DNA of 36,255 nt from a virus (IMGVR_UViG_3300044617_001496:1-36255), one strand, 5' to 3'. Shown: positions 21,819 to 28,600, counted from the first letter of the stretch. Program-made: numbers and translations. Notes: generated by a model from the letters alone, not told the origin.

Positions 21819-21850
21819 TATCCGGCAGTTATCCCACTGCCTTCCCATTC

Positions 21851-22140
21851 GTGATTAACTTCAACATCAACAACAGCGCGTATGTCCGATTAACCGAAAA
21901 GGTCGAAGCGTGTTGTTTTCGCAAAACATCAGCCCACCATTAGAGGACGAAAACGGATATGGAAAATGGCAGCTATGGGTTTTGATGAATACTTTTGGGC
22001 CGCACCTCTGGAACGGCTCACCTGTGCCATTCGAGCCGACCATCAAACTCGACCCCTCCCAATGCCCCGCCAACTCAGCCGCTCACTCATTGGCGCCCTC
22101 TCCCCAGCCTCCCCGCAACTCAAGAGAGCTAATCTCATGA
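21851..22140 (+). pseudogene. Frameshifted phage gene (INFNINNS / FGPHLW family), possible -1 frameshift
   Basis: GTG 21851 opens a frame reading MINFNINNSAYVRLTEK that soon stops. A second frame continues with the expected remainder (ISPPLEDENGYGKWQLWVLM, FGPHLWNGSPVPFEP), ending at 22140. Joining them after GAA 21896-21898 gives the family layout ...YVRLT..G......DENG...WQLW.LM..FGPH, which I recall from phages. The join falls in CCGAAAAGG: one A lost from an A5 run, or a ribosome slipping back one base on AAAAG, would explain it. The C-terminal 25 residues are low-complexity. The next gene overlaps the stop by 4 bases. Confidence 0.7.
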
Positions 22141-22484
22141 ACTCAAAAGATTTGATTCCACTAGCGCAGGGCCGTCCCGACCTTGTTGCACGCTGGGCCA
22201 GCATTTGCATTGACGCAGACAACAAAAAAGAAGCTTGGATAGCCAAACTTCGGAACGAAGGCATCAAGGCTGCACATCCAGACGATGGCTGGGTTGACCG
22301 AATCAAGAGCGAAGTGCAATTCGTTTACCCGCAGTTCAATGATGGTGTTTGCGTTGGCGACCGTATTGCTTTGGGTTGGCCTACGGAATGGAGGACTGTA
22401 ACTGTCGTCTCAAAGACAAGAACAGGCTTTGGTCGTCTCCTTTGGGTCTTTGATCCATCTACTGCAGTGCATTACACACTATGA
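22137..22484 (+). CDS. Hypothetical protein
   Basis: 115 residues from ATG 22137 (overlapping the upstream stop). N-terminal helices (SKDLIPLAQGRPDLVARWAS; KKEAWIAKLRNEGIKAAHPD) are followed by a beta-rich part (GDRIALGWPTEWRTVTVVSK; GRLLWVFDPSTAVHYT) that resembles an SH3-like barrel in pattern. No family recognised. Overlaps the next gene by 4 bases. Confidence 0.7.
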   Translation: MNSKDLIPLAQGRPDLVARWASICIDADNKKEAWIAKLRNEGIKAAHPDDGWVDRIKSEVQFVYPQFNDGVCVGDRIALGWPTEWRTVTVVSKTRTGFGRLLWVFDPSTAVHYTL

Positions 22485-22768
22485 CTAGCACATTTCCTAA
22501 ATACGATGATCTCGACAGCGCTATTTGCAGCTTTTTGGCAACCAGAGACGGACACCCGACCAACAACTCAGCTTTGCTTGACCTAGCTCGTCAGGCCATG
22601 CCCGGCTGTCTTACATGGCGCTTGATTGACAGGCGCATGATTGCTATGCGCAAGGCTGGACGTATTAAGTTTGTTGGTAACGGCAAAAACAACTCATCAG
22701 GCAAGACACATGGTTGGGTCGTCTGTGCCCCATGTATCACAGCTCAGGAGAAGTTGCGCGATGACTGA
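22481..22768 (+). CDS. Small protein, possible winged helix
   Basis: 95 residues. Helix-turn-helix-like order: DLDSAICSFLATRDGHPTNN, ALLDLARQAMPGC, WRLIDRRMIAMRKAGRIKFV, then a GNGKN..GKTHGWVV wing. This fits a winged-helix DNA-binding domain, but the assignment is from pattern only. ATG overlaps the upstream stop; the next gene begins 8 bases before its end. Confidence 0.6.
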   Translation: MTSTFPKYDDLDSAICSFLATRDGHPTNNSALLDLARQAMPGCLTWRLIDRRMIAMRKAGRIKFVGNGKNNSSGKTHGWVVCAPCITAQEKLRDD

Positions 22769-23054
22769 AGCAATCTGGGAGACAAAGGACGGCACAAAAA
22801 TCCCCATCTCACGCATGTCCGATCTTCACCTCCTTAACGCAGAACAGTTCCTAAAGCGCAAGTTTCGCCAGCTTCAGGATGTGTGTCCACCCGATTTCCA
22901 AGGTGAAATGGCTCAAATGATCGCTGATGATCAATGGAATTCAATGCAAGAAGCCGACATAGAAGATGTATTCCCCAGCTATGCTGACATCTGTGCCGAA
23001 ATTCAAAAGCGCGGTCTCGTAACTTTTGAGCAGTTTGCAGCACAGCAATCATAA
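22761..23054 (+). CDS. Conserved phage hypothetical protein (TKDG..IPIS.M...HLLN type)
   Basis: 97 residues from ATG 22761, AGGAG upstream. The start IWETKDGTKIPISRMSDLHL followed by LNAEQFLKRKF is a pattern common in phage and prophage small proteins of unknown function. The C-terminal half is acidic (DFQGEMAQMIADDQWNSMQE). Confidence 0.75.
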   Translation: MTEAIWETKDGTKIPISRMSDLHLLNAEQFLKRKFRQLQDVCPPDFQGEMAQMIADDQWNSMQEADIEDVFPSYADICAEIQKRGLVTFEQFAAQQS

Positions 23055-23056
23055 AT

Positions 23057-23467
23057 ATGGTTGATGCGCTTAGTTTGCTGTGCGCTTATGACTCAAGACA
23101 TCCAGACTATGAATTATTCTTTGGACATGAAGATCCCAAGCCAAGCCCAAGCCCCGGTTGCTCCTGCGACAACTGCTTTTATGGTCGCACGGAGCTGGCT
23201 AATGAAATCATCAGGCTCCGCACTCTTATGAATAGCGAACACTACGAATGGGAGCTGCAAGACGCCAGGGGTGAATGGGTTGCCGGCGGATCAGCCGACG
23301 ACCAAGACGCAGCACAACAGGAGGGTTTCCGCTATCTAACTGTTTACTCACGGGATGGGCTACACAAGCTAACTATCCGCAGGCATCAGGTCCACACCAT
23401 TATGGAAATGCAAACTAACCCTACAAGTGACCACCTCCTCCGTGAAAACAATGACACAACAAACTAA
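23057..23467 (+). CDS. Hypothetical protein with CxCDNC motif
   Basis: 136 residues, two bases after the previous stop. C35-x-C37-x-x-C40 (GCSCDNCFYGR) suggests metal binding. The second half is beta-rich with a YEWELQDARGEWVAGGSADD strand-turn-strand and YLTVYSRDGLHKLTIRRHQV. The middle helix (ELANEIIRLRTLMNSEHYEW) is coil-like. No family recognised. Overlaps the next gene by 17 bases. Confidence 0.65.
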   Translation: MVDALSLLCAYDSRHPDYELFFGHEDPKPSPSPGCSCDNCFYGRTELANEIIRLRTLMNSEHYEWELQDARGEWVAGGSADDQDAAQQEGFRYLTVYSRDGLHKLTIRRHQVHTIMEMQTNPTSDHLLRENNDTTN

Positions 23468-23792
23468 CTTGCAAGCACTATGCGCTGAACAGCTCCCCGA
23501 GCTGCGCGGCATGTTTGAACGCATTCTTTGCGTAGCCCGATCATCCGATGGGCCGACAGTTGGACATATACAACTCGCTGACCAGTTAATTGATGCTGTG
23601 GTGAGTTGGTCTGAGAATTCTCCGGCCCAGCCCGAGCCGGAGGGGGTGGGGGAGGTAAAGGAGTTGGTGGATTGGTTAAACGCAAGCGCCCGTGAATGGG
23701 TGGACCTTCGCGAATACGACGAAGGTAGCAAGTGCCGCCGCGCCGCTGACATCCTCACCCGCTTCGCCCGCCCCGTCCCCACCAACCAATGA
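23451..23792 (+). CDS. Accessory helical protein of the EGVGEVKELV type
   Basis: 113 residues from ATG 23451 (in-frame GTG 23427 is possible). Contains an EPEGVGEVKELVDWLNASAR module and CRRAADILTRFA end, an arrangement found in small picocyanobacterial phage proteins; a related linker occurs in the 13862 gene. Predicted all-helical. Its stop overlaps the next ATG. Function unknown. Confidence 0.7.
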   Translation: MTQQTNLQALCAEQLPELRGMFERILCVARSSDGPTVGHIQLADQLIDAVVSWSENSPAQPEPEGVGEVKELVDWLNASAREWVDLREYDEGSKCRRAADILTRFARPVPTNQ

Positions 23793-23959
23793 TTGATTCA
23801 ACCCAGAACGTGCAACTACTTCAGCAAATAGCGGACTTACTCGCTGCTATTTTGACCGTGCTTCAGCATCAAGTTGTCCAAGGGGGACCTGATCTCACGA
23901 GCGCAGTTAAAGCTGCAGGGGATGCGGCAATTACATACAAACTTCTTTTTCCGCAGTGA
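23789..23959 (+). CDS. 56-residue helical protein
   Basis: ATG 23789 overlaps the preceding stop. Product begins MIDSTQNVQLLQQIADLLAA and continues ILTVLQHQVV, then a short C-terminal helix (VKAAGDAAITYKLLF). Amphipathic helices with Leu/Ile heptads suggest an oligomerising or peripheral membrane peptide. The stop/start overlap supports it. Confidence 0.6.
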   Translation: MIDSTQNVQLLQQIADLLAAILTVLQHQVVQGGPDLTSAVKAAGDAAITYKLLFPQ

Positions 23960-23980
23960 GCCCCAGGTATTTTCACTACG

Positions 23981-24241
23981 ATGACCAATCAACACCCAAT
24001 CACTCCATCCTCAGAGCTGATCAAGATGGTTTCACTAGAAGCACAGGCTGCGTTTCCAGATGACGAAGGTGGATGTGTTGAGACTGACAAAGCCCGCGAA
24101 GAATACATCGCCATCTCCTTTTCCCGGTGGGGCTCAGATCAAGAGCTAAGGGCGTGCGTAGAAAAGGTCAGATTGATGGAGGGCAATAGTATTGCTGAGG
24201 AGCTTTTTGAAGCTCGCCGCCCGAACCACGCTACCCTGTAG
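23981..24241 (+). CDS. Hypothetical protein
   Basis: 86 residues beginning TNQHPITPSSELIKMVSLEA. The NQHP(I/A)TP start faintly resembles the TDQHRATP starts elsewhere and may be a distant member of that family. Acidic middle (DDEGGCVETDKAREEYIAIS). Function unknown. Confidence 0.6.
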   Translation: MTNQHPITPSSELIKMVSLEAQAAFPDDEGGCVETDKAREEYIAISFSRWGSDQELRACVEKVRLMEGNSIAEELFEARRPNHATL

Positions 24242-24268
24242 ACACTCGCACTACCACAGGGAACCGCC

Positions 24269-24511
24269 ATGGCCATCACCATTCACCTCCAAGTCGGAGA
24301 GTCCATCCACCAAGCGCTGGCTAGATGTGTCCGCGAAAATTACTCTGGGGGAGATGGCAAGACTATCGCTGTTCCACCTGGGGTAAGCATTGTTGGCTCC
24401 AGCATTGGGCAGACGCGCATCATCGAGCGCAGAACCACCGGCATCCCATTTCTTTATGGAGATTTTTTATGGCTAAAGCGCTTAGCCGAGCTTAAGCAGA
24501 TCACCCTCTGA
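24269..24511 (+). CDS. Hypothetical protein
   Basis: 80 residues (AITIHLQVGESIHQALARCV at the start). Pattern: strand, helix, then beta-rich end. The spacer before it (CACTCGCACTACCAC) is nearly repeated before the next gene at 24510, so both share a leader sequence. No family recognised. Confidence 0.6.
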   Translation: MAITIHLQVGESIHQALARCVRENYSGGDGKTIAVPPGVSIVGSSIGQTRIIERRTTGIPFLYGDFLWLKRLAELKQITL

Positions 24512-24529
24512 ACGCTCGCACTACCACTC

Positions 24530-25288
24530 ATGAATCAAGACCATCAGCAGCACCGCGCCACGCCTGACCAGTGGCACAATCTGTATCAATACCTAAAGCT
24601 GAATAGTCGTATCCCAGATCACATCTCAATCACGCTGGAGCTTGCCTCTCGCATCGAGGCATTGGAGCTGGCACTACGCATACAATCTGGCAACCTTGCA
24701 CCTAGCGAACAGGCTGAGCTGGGCGTTGTTCCTGTCTCAAGCCTGAGGGCCGTCATAGATCGCGCTGCAGCCGAGGTACTTACATCAGCAATGGGTAAAC
24801 TTCGCACCACCGACGAGGCCCAGTCTACTGGTTTGCTGGAGACCTTAGTGGATGCCATTACGAATAGTGCAGCCGCCCATGGAACTGCCGACGAGCTTGC
24901 CCGCGAAGTCATCCGCGCCTTCGCCGCCTGGCTCCGCACGGGCCGGATGCTGAACGCCGCCGAACTGCTGGAGCAGGAGGCTGAACGCCGCCGAGCTGCT
25001 AGAGCGGGAGGCCGACCGACGACCTCCCCACTCTCGTCATCGGCTCAGGCTGTGCTGGATGCCTATCAGCAAAGAGCGCTAAATAGTCGTGAATGGCAGG
25101 ACGGAAAAGGCCCGCAACTGAAGCTCGCCGCCGCCCTCTATGCCGCTGCGCATCGCCTGACAAATGATCGCCGTCAACTTGCTGCCATCGCTGACGAACT
25201 GGAGGGAGTCGATTCGCGCCCACCGGACTCCCCCTACCTGTTTGATACCTCAACAAAGGAGCAAAAGCCACCACCGCGTCTTGCTTGA
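24530..25288 (+). CDS. Fused accessory protein: TDQHRA module plus AQAVLDA module
   Basis: 252 residues. Residues 1-160: QHRATPDQW start, ELASRIEALELAL, LETLVDAITNSAA, LAREVIRAFAAWL and AAELLEQEAER, the TDQHRA-family order. Residues about 166-235: PLSSSAQAVLDAY, AAALYAAAHRL and LAAIADEL, the separate family seen at 12353. The join lies in a 31-bp tandem duplication (24950-25011), which shifts frame by one. Just beyond, GACCGACGACC would read GACCGATGACC, an overlapping stop and start, with one base changed. Two formerly adjacent genes therefore now form one frame. Function unknown; the tail after about 236 is polar. Confidence 0.75.
   Translation: MNQDHQQHRATPDQWHNLYQYLKLNSRIPDHISITLELASRIEALELALRIQSGNLAPSEQAELGVVPVSSLRAVIDRAAAEVLTSAMGKLRTTDEAQSTGLLETLVDAITNSAAAHGTADELAREVIRAFAAWLRTGRMLNAAELLEQEAERRRAARAGGRPTTSPLSSSAQAVLDAYQQRALNSREWQDGKGPQLKLAAALYAAAHRLTNDRRQLAAIADELEGVDSRPPDSPYLFDTSTKEQKPPPRLA
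24950..25011 (+). repeat. 31-bp imperfect tandem duplication
   Basis: Copies at 24950-24980 and 24981-25011 differ at three positions. Each contains CTGAACGCCGCCGA(A/G)CTGCT. Because 31 is not a multiple of three, it shifts frame and creates the fusion of the gene at 24530. Confidence 0.9.
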
Positions 25289-25313
25289 CAGCAGCGGCGA
25301 AAACCCTTAAAGT
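25285..25313 (+). promoter_or_regulatory. Putative sigma70 promoter, copy 1 of a promoter-leader cassette
   Basis: TTGACA at 25285-25290, 17-base spacer, TAAAGT at 25308-25313. The next ATG is exactly 37 bases beyond. Leader contains GCTTAAAACGCCATTCAT, repeated downstream of the promoter at 25991-26018. Confidence 0.75.
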
Positions 25314-25350
25314 ACCCAAGGCTTAAAACGCCATTCATTCCCATACTCCA

Positions 25351-26031
25351 ATGACTACACCAACTACAATCGAGGAACTTCTTGATTACTGGCCCGGAAA
25401 TATCCCTTTCAAGGGACGCCTTGTAACTGAAGACGGCTCTTGCATGTGTGCCCAAGGGCAAGCGTTGCATTTCATTGGTGGACTGACTGTTGAAGAATTG
25501 CGCAATGTTAATCAGGTAGAGGCTGACAAGCGAGTTGCTGAATTGTTTGGCATCAGCCTCACTCATTCGGTCTTGTTGCGCATTATCAACGACAGCCGAG
25601 AAGGCGCCCCCTCCAGTGTCATTCGCAATCCCGAGGAAATTTTAGGAGATCAGGCGCAGGTGGTGATTGCTTTTTGGTGGCATCTTGATCGCATGACACC
25701 AGCGGCCTGGGAAGCGGCCAGGGGAGCGACCTGGGGAGCGGCTGGGGAAACGGCCACGCGAGCGGTTGGGGGAGCGGCCTGGGAAGCGGCCAGGAAAGCG
25801 GCTGGGGGAGCGGCCATGTCAGCGGCCTGGGAAACGGCTGGGGAAGCGGCCATGCGAGCGGCCATGCGAGCGGTTGGGGGAGCGGCCTGGGGAGCGGCCT
25901 GGGGAGCGGCTGGGGCTTCCAATGAAATCCAAGGTGCAGCTGTTATGCGGAAACGAAATCAGCCGTTTTTCTTTCTGCCGTTATTTGGATTTGCAAATCC
26001 AGAAGCAGTAATTAAAGTATCTAAAGCTTAA
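25351..26031 (+). CDS. Cyanophage-type protein with Ala-rich tetrapeptide repeats
   Basis: 226 residues. Residues 1-117 form a conserved globular part (CMCAQGQALHFIGGLTVEEL; LLRIINDSREGAPSSVIRNP; VIAFWWHLDRMTP). Residues 118-189 are 18 four-residue units of AA(W/R/G/M)x type, predicted as one long Ala-rich helix. Residues 190-226 are the conserved end NEIQGAAVMRKRNQPFFFLP then LFGFANPEAV. I recall this layout, with repeat arrays of varying length, from cyanobacterial phages and hosts; function unknown. Own promoter upstream; the end of the gene contains the promoter for the next gene. Confidence 0.8.
   Translation: MTTPTTIEELLDYWPGNIPFKGRLVTEDGSCMCAQGQALHFIGGLTVEELRNVNQVEADKRVAELFGISLTHSVLLRIINDSREGAPSSVIRNPEEILGDQAQVVIAFWWHLDRMTPAAWEAARGATWGAAGETATRAVGGAAWEAARKAAGGAAMSAAWETAGEAAMRAAMRAVGGAAWGAAWGAAGASNEIQGAAVMRKRNQPFFFLPLFGFANPEAVIKVSKA
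25702..25917 (+). repeat. 18 x 12-bp coding tandem repeat
   Basis: Units related to GCGGCCTGGGGA, in frame and encoding AAWG, AAWE, AARK, AAMR, AVGG and similar. The copies are imperfect, and copy number probably varies by slippage or unequal recombination. Confidence 0.9.
25991..26018 (+). promoter_or_regulatory. Putative promoter, copy 2 of the promoter-leader cassette
   Basis: TTGCAA at 25991-25996, 16-base spacer, TAAAGT at 26013-26018, inside the end of the repeat-protein gene. The next ATG lies 37 bases beyond, the same distance as in copy 1, and the leader repeats GCTTAAAACGCCATTCAT. Confidence 0.6.
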
Positions 26032-26055
26032 AACGCCATTCATCGCGTATCTGTA

Positions 26056-26508
26056 ATGACTGAGTACGATTCCTGGCTTGATAGCCTGATCCCACAGGGA
26101 GCGCCAGACCCGCAACTTGTAGAGCAGGCTGTGCCTCTTGAGCTTGGGGTATTCAACTGGCAGCAATTCACCAAACTCTACAAGCAAAACAATGTTCCAG
26201 ACTGGGCTTGGCAAAAGTGCAAGGAAGGCCCTTTCACTACAGCCTATTCAAAGATTGGTTTTGCCATTCATCTTGCAGTTGCAAGACTTCGCCTTCTCTT
26301 TGTCAGGCGATCTAATCGCTGGCATCCTCTTGTTCTCGCCGGTCACACTGCACGTTTCTTCATAGACGAAGACTACGTTGAGGCCACAACTGAAGTTGAG
26401 TCAACCTGGAGGGATGAGTTCAGCCCTTGGTGCGTCAGGGCTGAAGAGGATGAGGATGATCACAGCATCAACATCTATGCCACAGAATTCACATTAGACG
26501 ATTATTGA
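26056..26508 (+). CDS. Hypothetical acidic protein
   Basis: 150 residues. Begins MTEYDSWLDSLIPQGAPDPQ; middle aromatic-rich helices (FNWQQFTKLYKQNN, DWAWQKCKEGPF), one hydrophobic strand-helix (IGFAIHLAVARLRLLFVRR), and an acidic end (VRAEEDEDDHSINIYATEFT). Acidic phage proteins of this kind sometimes mimic DNA, but nothing here proves that. Has its own promoter-leader. Confidence 0.7.
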   Translation: MTEYDSWLDSLIPQGAPDPQLVEQAVPLELGVFNWQQFTKLYKQNNVPDWAWQKCKEGPFTTAYSKIGFAIHLAVARLRLLFVRRSNRWHPLVLAGHTARFFIDEDYVEATTEVESTWRDEFSPWCVRAEEDEDDHSINIYATEFTLDDY

Positions 26509-26513
26509 AAATC

Positions 26514-26548
26514 GCCATTCATCACGCTACAAAAGCCATTCATCACGC
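26514..26548 (+). repeat. Duplicated leader motif before the dNMP kinase gene
   Basis: GCCATTCATCACGC occurs at 26514-26527 and exactly again at 26535-26548, one base before the ATG at 26550. The first nine bases match the leader motif of the two upstream genes. Confidence 0.75.
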
Positions 26549-26549
26549 A

Positions 26550-27116
26550 ATGTACCCACCAAGACTCGCTTTTTATTCCACAACACCACAGCAGGGGAAG
26601 AGCACCGCCTGCAACATTCTTCAGTCAAGGTTTGCTTATTTGCGAGCATCCTTTGCCGATCCTCTCAAGGCAATGATACGGGCACTGCTTAAGGAGTGCC
26701 TGCTGTCAGACGAAGAGATTGAGCGATACATGACAAAGGCAAAGGAGGAAGCTATTGAGCTTGTTGGCGCGAGCTACAGACATGTTGTCAGGACACTAGC
26801 AACAGAATGGGGCAGGCTGACTATCAAAGAGTCTCTCTGGATAGACATTATGCAACGGAAGATTGATGCTACGAGCGTCTTGCCCGCAGGCTTCTGCGTT
26901 GACGACATGAGATTCCCGAATGAACTTGAGATGCTGAAGCGCAATGGCTTCAAGCTTGTCAAGATTGTTCGGGATACCAAGAGAGACTCATCACAGGATC
27001 AGCACGTTTCTGACACTGTACTAAGAGGCTTTGACGACTTTAACTATGTGATTGACAACAATAGAGGCCATGCCGAGCTAAGCAAAGCACTTGAGCAGAT
27101 TGTTATGCACTACTAA
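26550..27116 (+). CDS. Deoxynucleoside monophosphate kinase (phage type)
   Basis: 188 residues from ATG 26550. The frame is open back to a TTG at 26505, but that stretch is the duplicated leader motif, so ATG is preferred. P-loop: TTPQQG16-K17-S18-T19. The LID/late region carries VDDMRFPNELEMLKRNGFKL and KIVRDTKRDSS, the pattern of phage dNMP kinases, and the end DFNYVIDNNRGHAELSKAL is also typical. It phosphorylates dNMPs (for example dTMP made by ThyX) toward dNTPs. Cytosolic. Confidence 0.82.
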   Translation: MYPPRLAFYSTTPQQGKSTACNILQSRFAYLRASFADPLKAMIRALLKECLLSDEEIERYMTKAKEEAIELVGASYRHVVRTLATEWGRLTIKESLWIDIMQRKIDATSVLPAGFCVDDMRFPNELEMLKRNGFKLVKIVRDTKRDSSQDQHVSDTVLRGFDDFNYVIDNNRGHAELSKALEQIVMHY

Positions 27117-27118
27117 AC

Positions 27119-27361
27119 ATGGAGCTATCAAACCTTGAAAGGCGTATCCTGCTAGTTTGTATCAAGTTTCTCTATAAAGCAGGTCCACACTTTGTTTCAA
27201 TGTTGTGGGAAGGTGACAGTCCACCAAAGCAACAGGACTGGGAAGACCTTAAAAAACGGATGAAAACACTTTACAAAAAGATCAAAGAGGGTATTGATGA
27301 CGGCAAGATCCCAGAGCCTAAGGCTTGCAGAGATCACTTCATTAGACAAAAAAGGGTGTAG
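27119..27361 (+). CDS. Small basic hypothetical protein
   Basis: 80 residues starting two bases after the kinase stop. Helical, Lys-rich (LERRILLVCIKFLYKAGPHF; WEDLKKRMKTLYKKIKEGID), ending in a basic tail. No family recognised; probably co-expressed with the kinase. Confidence 0.65.
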   Translation: MELSNLERRILLVCIKFLYKAGPHFVSMLWEGDSPPKQQDWEDLKKRMKTLYKKIKEGIDDGKIPEPKACRDHFIRQKRV

Positions 27362-27542
27362 GTACGTCTTTACAGCTTCAAGACAGAAGATTTGCAGTAC
27401 GTGCTGCAGACTTCATAGGGAGAGGTTTGCACTTGATGCTGACTGGCTTGTTAAAGCTGATTGCGTAAACTCCACACGTTACCGGCTGCGCTGCGATCAC
27501 TGCGGCGCTCCCATCAGCCCAGCGCCAGCCAGCCGCCTGTAA
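27294..27542 (+). CDS. Zinc-finger-like small protein
   Basis: 82 residues if ATG 27294 is used; the first 22 residues overlap the preceding gene and may not be translated. The core has ICSTCCRLH...WLVKADCV and LRCDHCGAPI, two CxxC knuckles with spacing typical of a zinc ribbon. The end is Ala/Pro/Ser-rich. Probably nucleic-acid or protein binding; function unknown. Confidence 0.6.
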   Translation: MMTARSQSLRLAEITSLDKKGCRYVFTASRQKICSTCCRLHRERFALDADWLVKADCVNSTRYRLRCDHCGAPISPAPASRL

Positions 27543-27561
27543 CCGCTGCTATTTGTATGGG

Positions 27562-27590
27562 TTGACAGCGGCGAGTCTTGCTGTTATCCT
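27562..27590 (+). promoter_or_regulatory. Putative sigma70 promoter
   Basis: TTGACA at 27562-27567, 17-base spacer, TATCCT at 27585-27590. Next ATG is 43 bases beyond. The -35 is followed by GCGGCGA, also seen close after the -35 at 25285. Confidence 0.75.
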
Positions 27591-27633
27591 GCCCATCAGC
27601 GCCGCGCCTGGCGTTCTTTTATCCTAAACGGCA

Positions 27634-27978
27634 ATGCAGACTTTATCGCAAGGGGATCAGACTCTGTTCAAAGAGTCATTACATGTTCTCACTATCACAG
27701 TAGAAAGTCACAACAGTGAAGCCTGGAATCAGTTGATGTCAGACCTTGAAGCTACATACAAGGCTGCAACTTCTGATTACGACTTCCTGATTCTTGCGTC
27801 CGGCCAATGCTCAAAGCTTGTGTCTTTGTACTTTTGGGATGCGTTTCCGATAACTTCTAGCCTAAAGCATGGCGGGACTTCACGGCTTTCCGCAAGTCGA
27901 ACACAGCTGATCGTTGCTGCGTCAACCAGCATCGCAATCAGTGCAATGCAAGAGTTTCAACTTGGTAACTTCCAATGA
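27634..27978 (+). CDS. Hypothetical protein, first of a promoter-driven run
   Basis: 114 residues. Alpha/beta pattern (LHVLTITVESHNSEAWNQLM; YDFLILASGQCSKLVSLYFW) followed by a Ser/Ala-rich helix (TQLIVAASTSIAISAMQEFQ). Promoter 43 bases upstream; stop overlaps the next ATG. Function unknown. Confidence 0.7.
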   Translation: MQTLSQGDQTLFKESLHVLTITVESHNSEAWNQLMSDLEATYKAATSDYDFLILASGQCSKLVSLYFWDAFPITSSLKHGGTSRLSASRTQLIVAASTSIAISAMQEFQLGNFQ

Positions 27979-28370
27979 CTGCAACTGCAACTTTGACTCC
28001 TGGCGCCGAGAGGCTGCACAAGCAACTTCCTAGCTTACGCAAAGAACTTTATACTTTGCTGCTTCAGATCAAGAAGGATGCAGACTGGCGCTCTTTGCGC
28101 AGAGACTTTGCTGACTTTGCCAGTGACGGCCCACCTTGCGTTGATGTGACTATTGGTTGCACCTTCAACTGGCAAGAGGGTGAGATCAGCTGGAATTACC
28201 AGACAGGAGACAACAGCTTCACTGGTGGAGCTTATGGTCATCCTGAATGGTTTACAACTTCAATCCTGAGCCGCAGCAACTGCAAAGAGATCGTTGATGA
28301 TCTGATTTCAGAGATTGAAGGTCGCATCAGCGAACTTGCATCTTATCAGGCTCTTTCTTTGGTGCCTTAA
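27975..28370 (+). CDS. Conserved phage hypothetical protein
   Basis: 131 residues. Helical N-terminus (ERLHKQLPSLRKELYTLLLQ), beta-rich centre with PPCVDVTIGCTFNWQEGEIS and WNYQTGDNSFTGGAYGHPEW, then helical EIVDDLISEIEGRISELASY. This arrangement (C.VDVTIG ... W.YQTGDNS.TG.AY..P.W) recurs in phage small proteins I recall. Function unknown. ATG overlaps the upstream stop; next ATG shares one base with the TAA. Confidence 0.75.
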   Translation: MTATATLTPGAERLHKQLPSLRKELYTLLLQIKKDADWRSLRRDFADFASDGPPCVDVTIGCTFNWQEGEISWNYQTGDNSFTGGAYGHPEWFTTSILSRSNCKEIVDDLISEIEGRISELASYQALSLVP

Positions 28371-28600
28371 TGTCTGAACTTATTTGTTCGCACTCTGTCG
28401 GTCAAGTTTGGCGTCCATTCAAGGATGACGCTAGATACAAGATTTCTTTTACTTTTTGTGGTTACAGCGTGCCAATGTATTGCTGTTACTTTTGTGATGA
28501 TACGCTGCTTGCCGCTTGTCGCAGCCTGGACAGGGCTTTTCATGCTTGCGAGGTTATGCGTGCAGACCGACAACAACTTTTAATCAAACCTGAATCATGA
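28370..28600 (+). CDS. Cys-rich hypothetical protein
   Basis: 76 residues with six cysteines, including CGYSVPMYCCYFCDD, which may form a metal site. Start shares its first base with the preceding TAA and its stop overlaps the following ATG, so translation is tightly coupled. Function unknown. Confidence 0.65.
   Translation: MSELICSHSVGQVWRPFKDDARYKISFTFCGYSVPMYCCYFCDDTLLAACRSLDRAFHACEVMRADRQQLLIKPES

Noticed and set aside
26505-26549. TTG start adding 15 residues to the dNMP kinase
   Set aside because: The extra residues (IAIHHATKAIHHA-type) are a translation of the duplicated leader motif; ATG 26550 places the P-loop near the N-terminus as expected.
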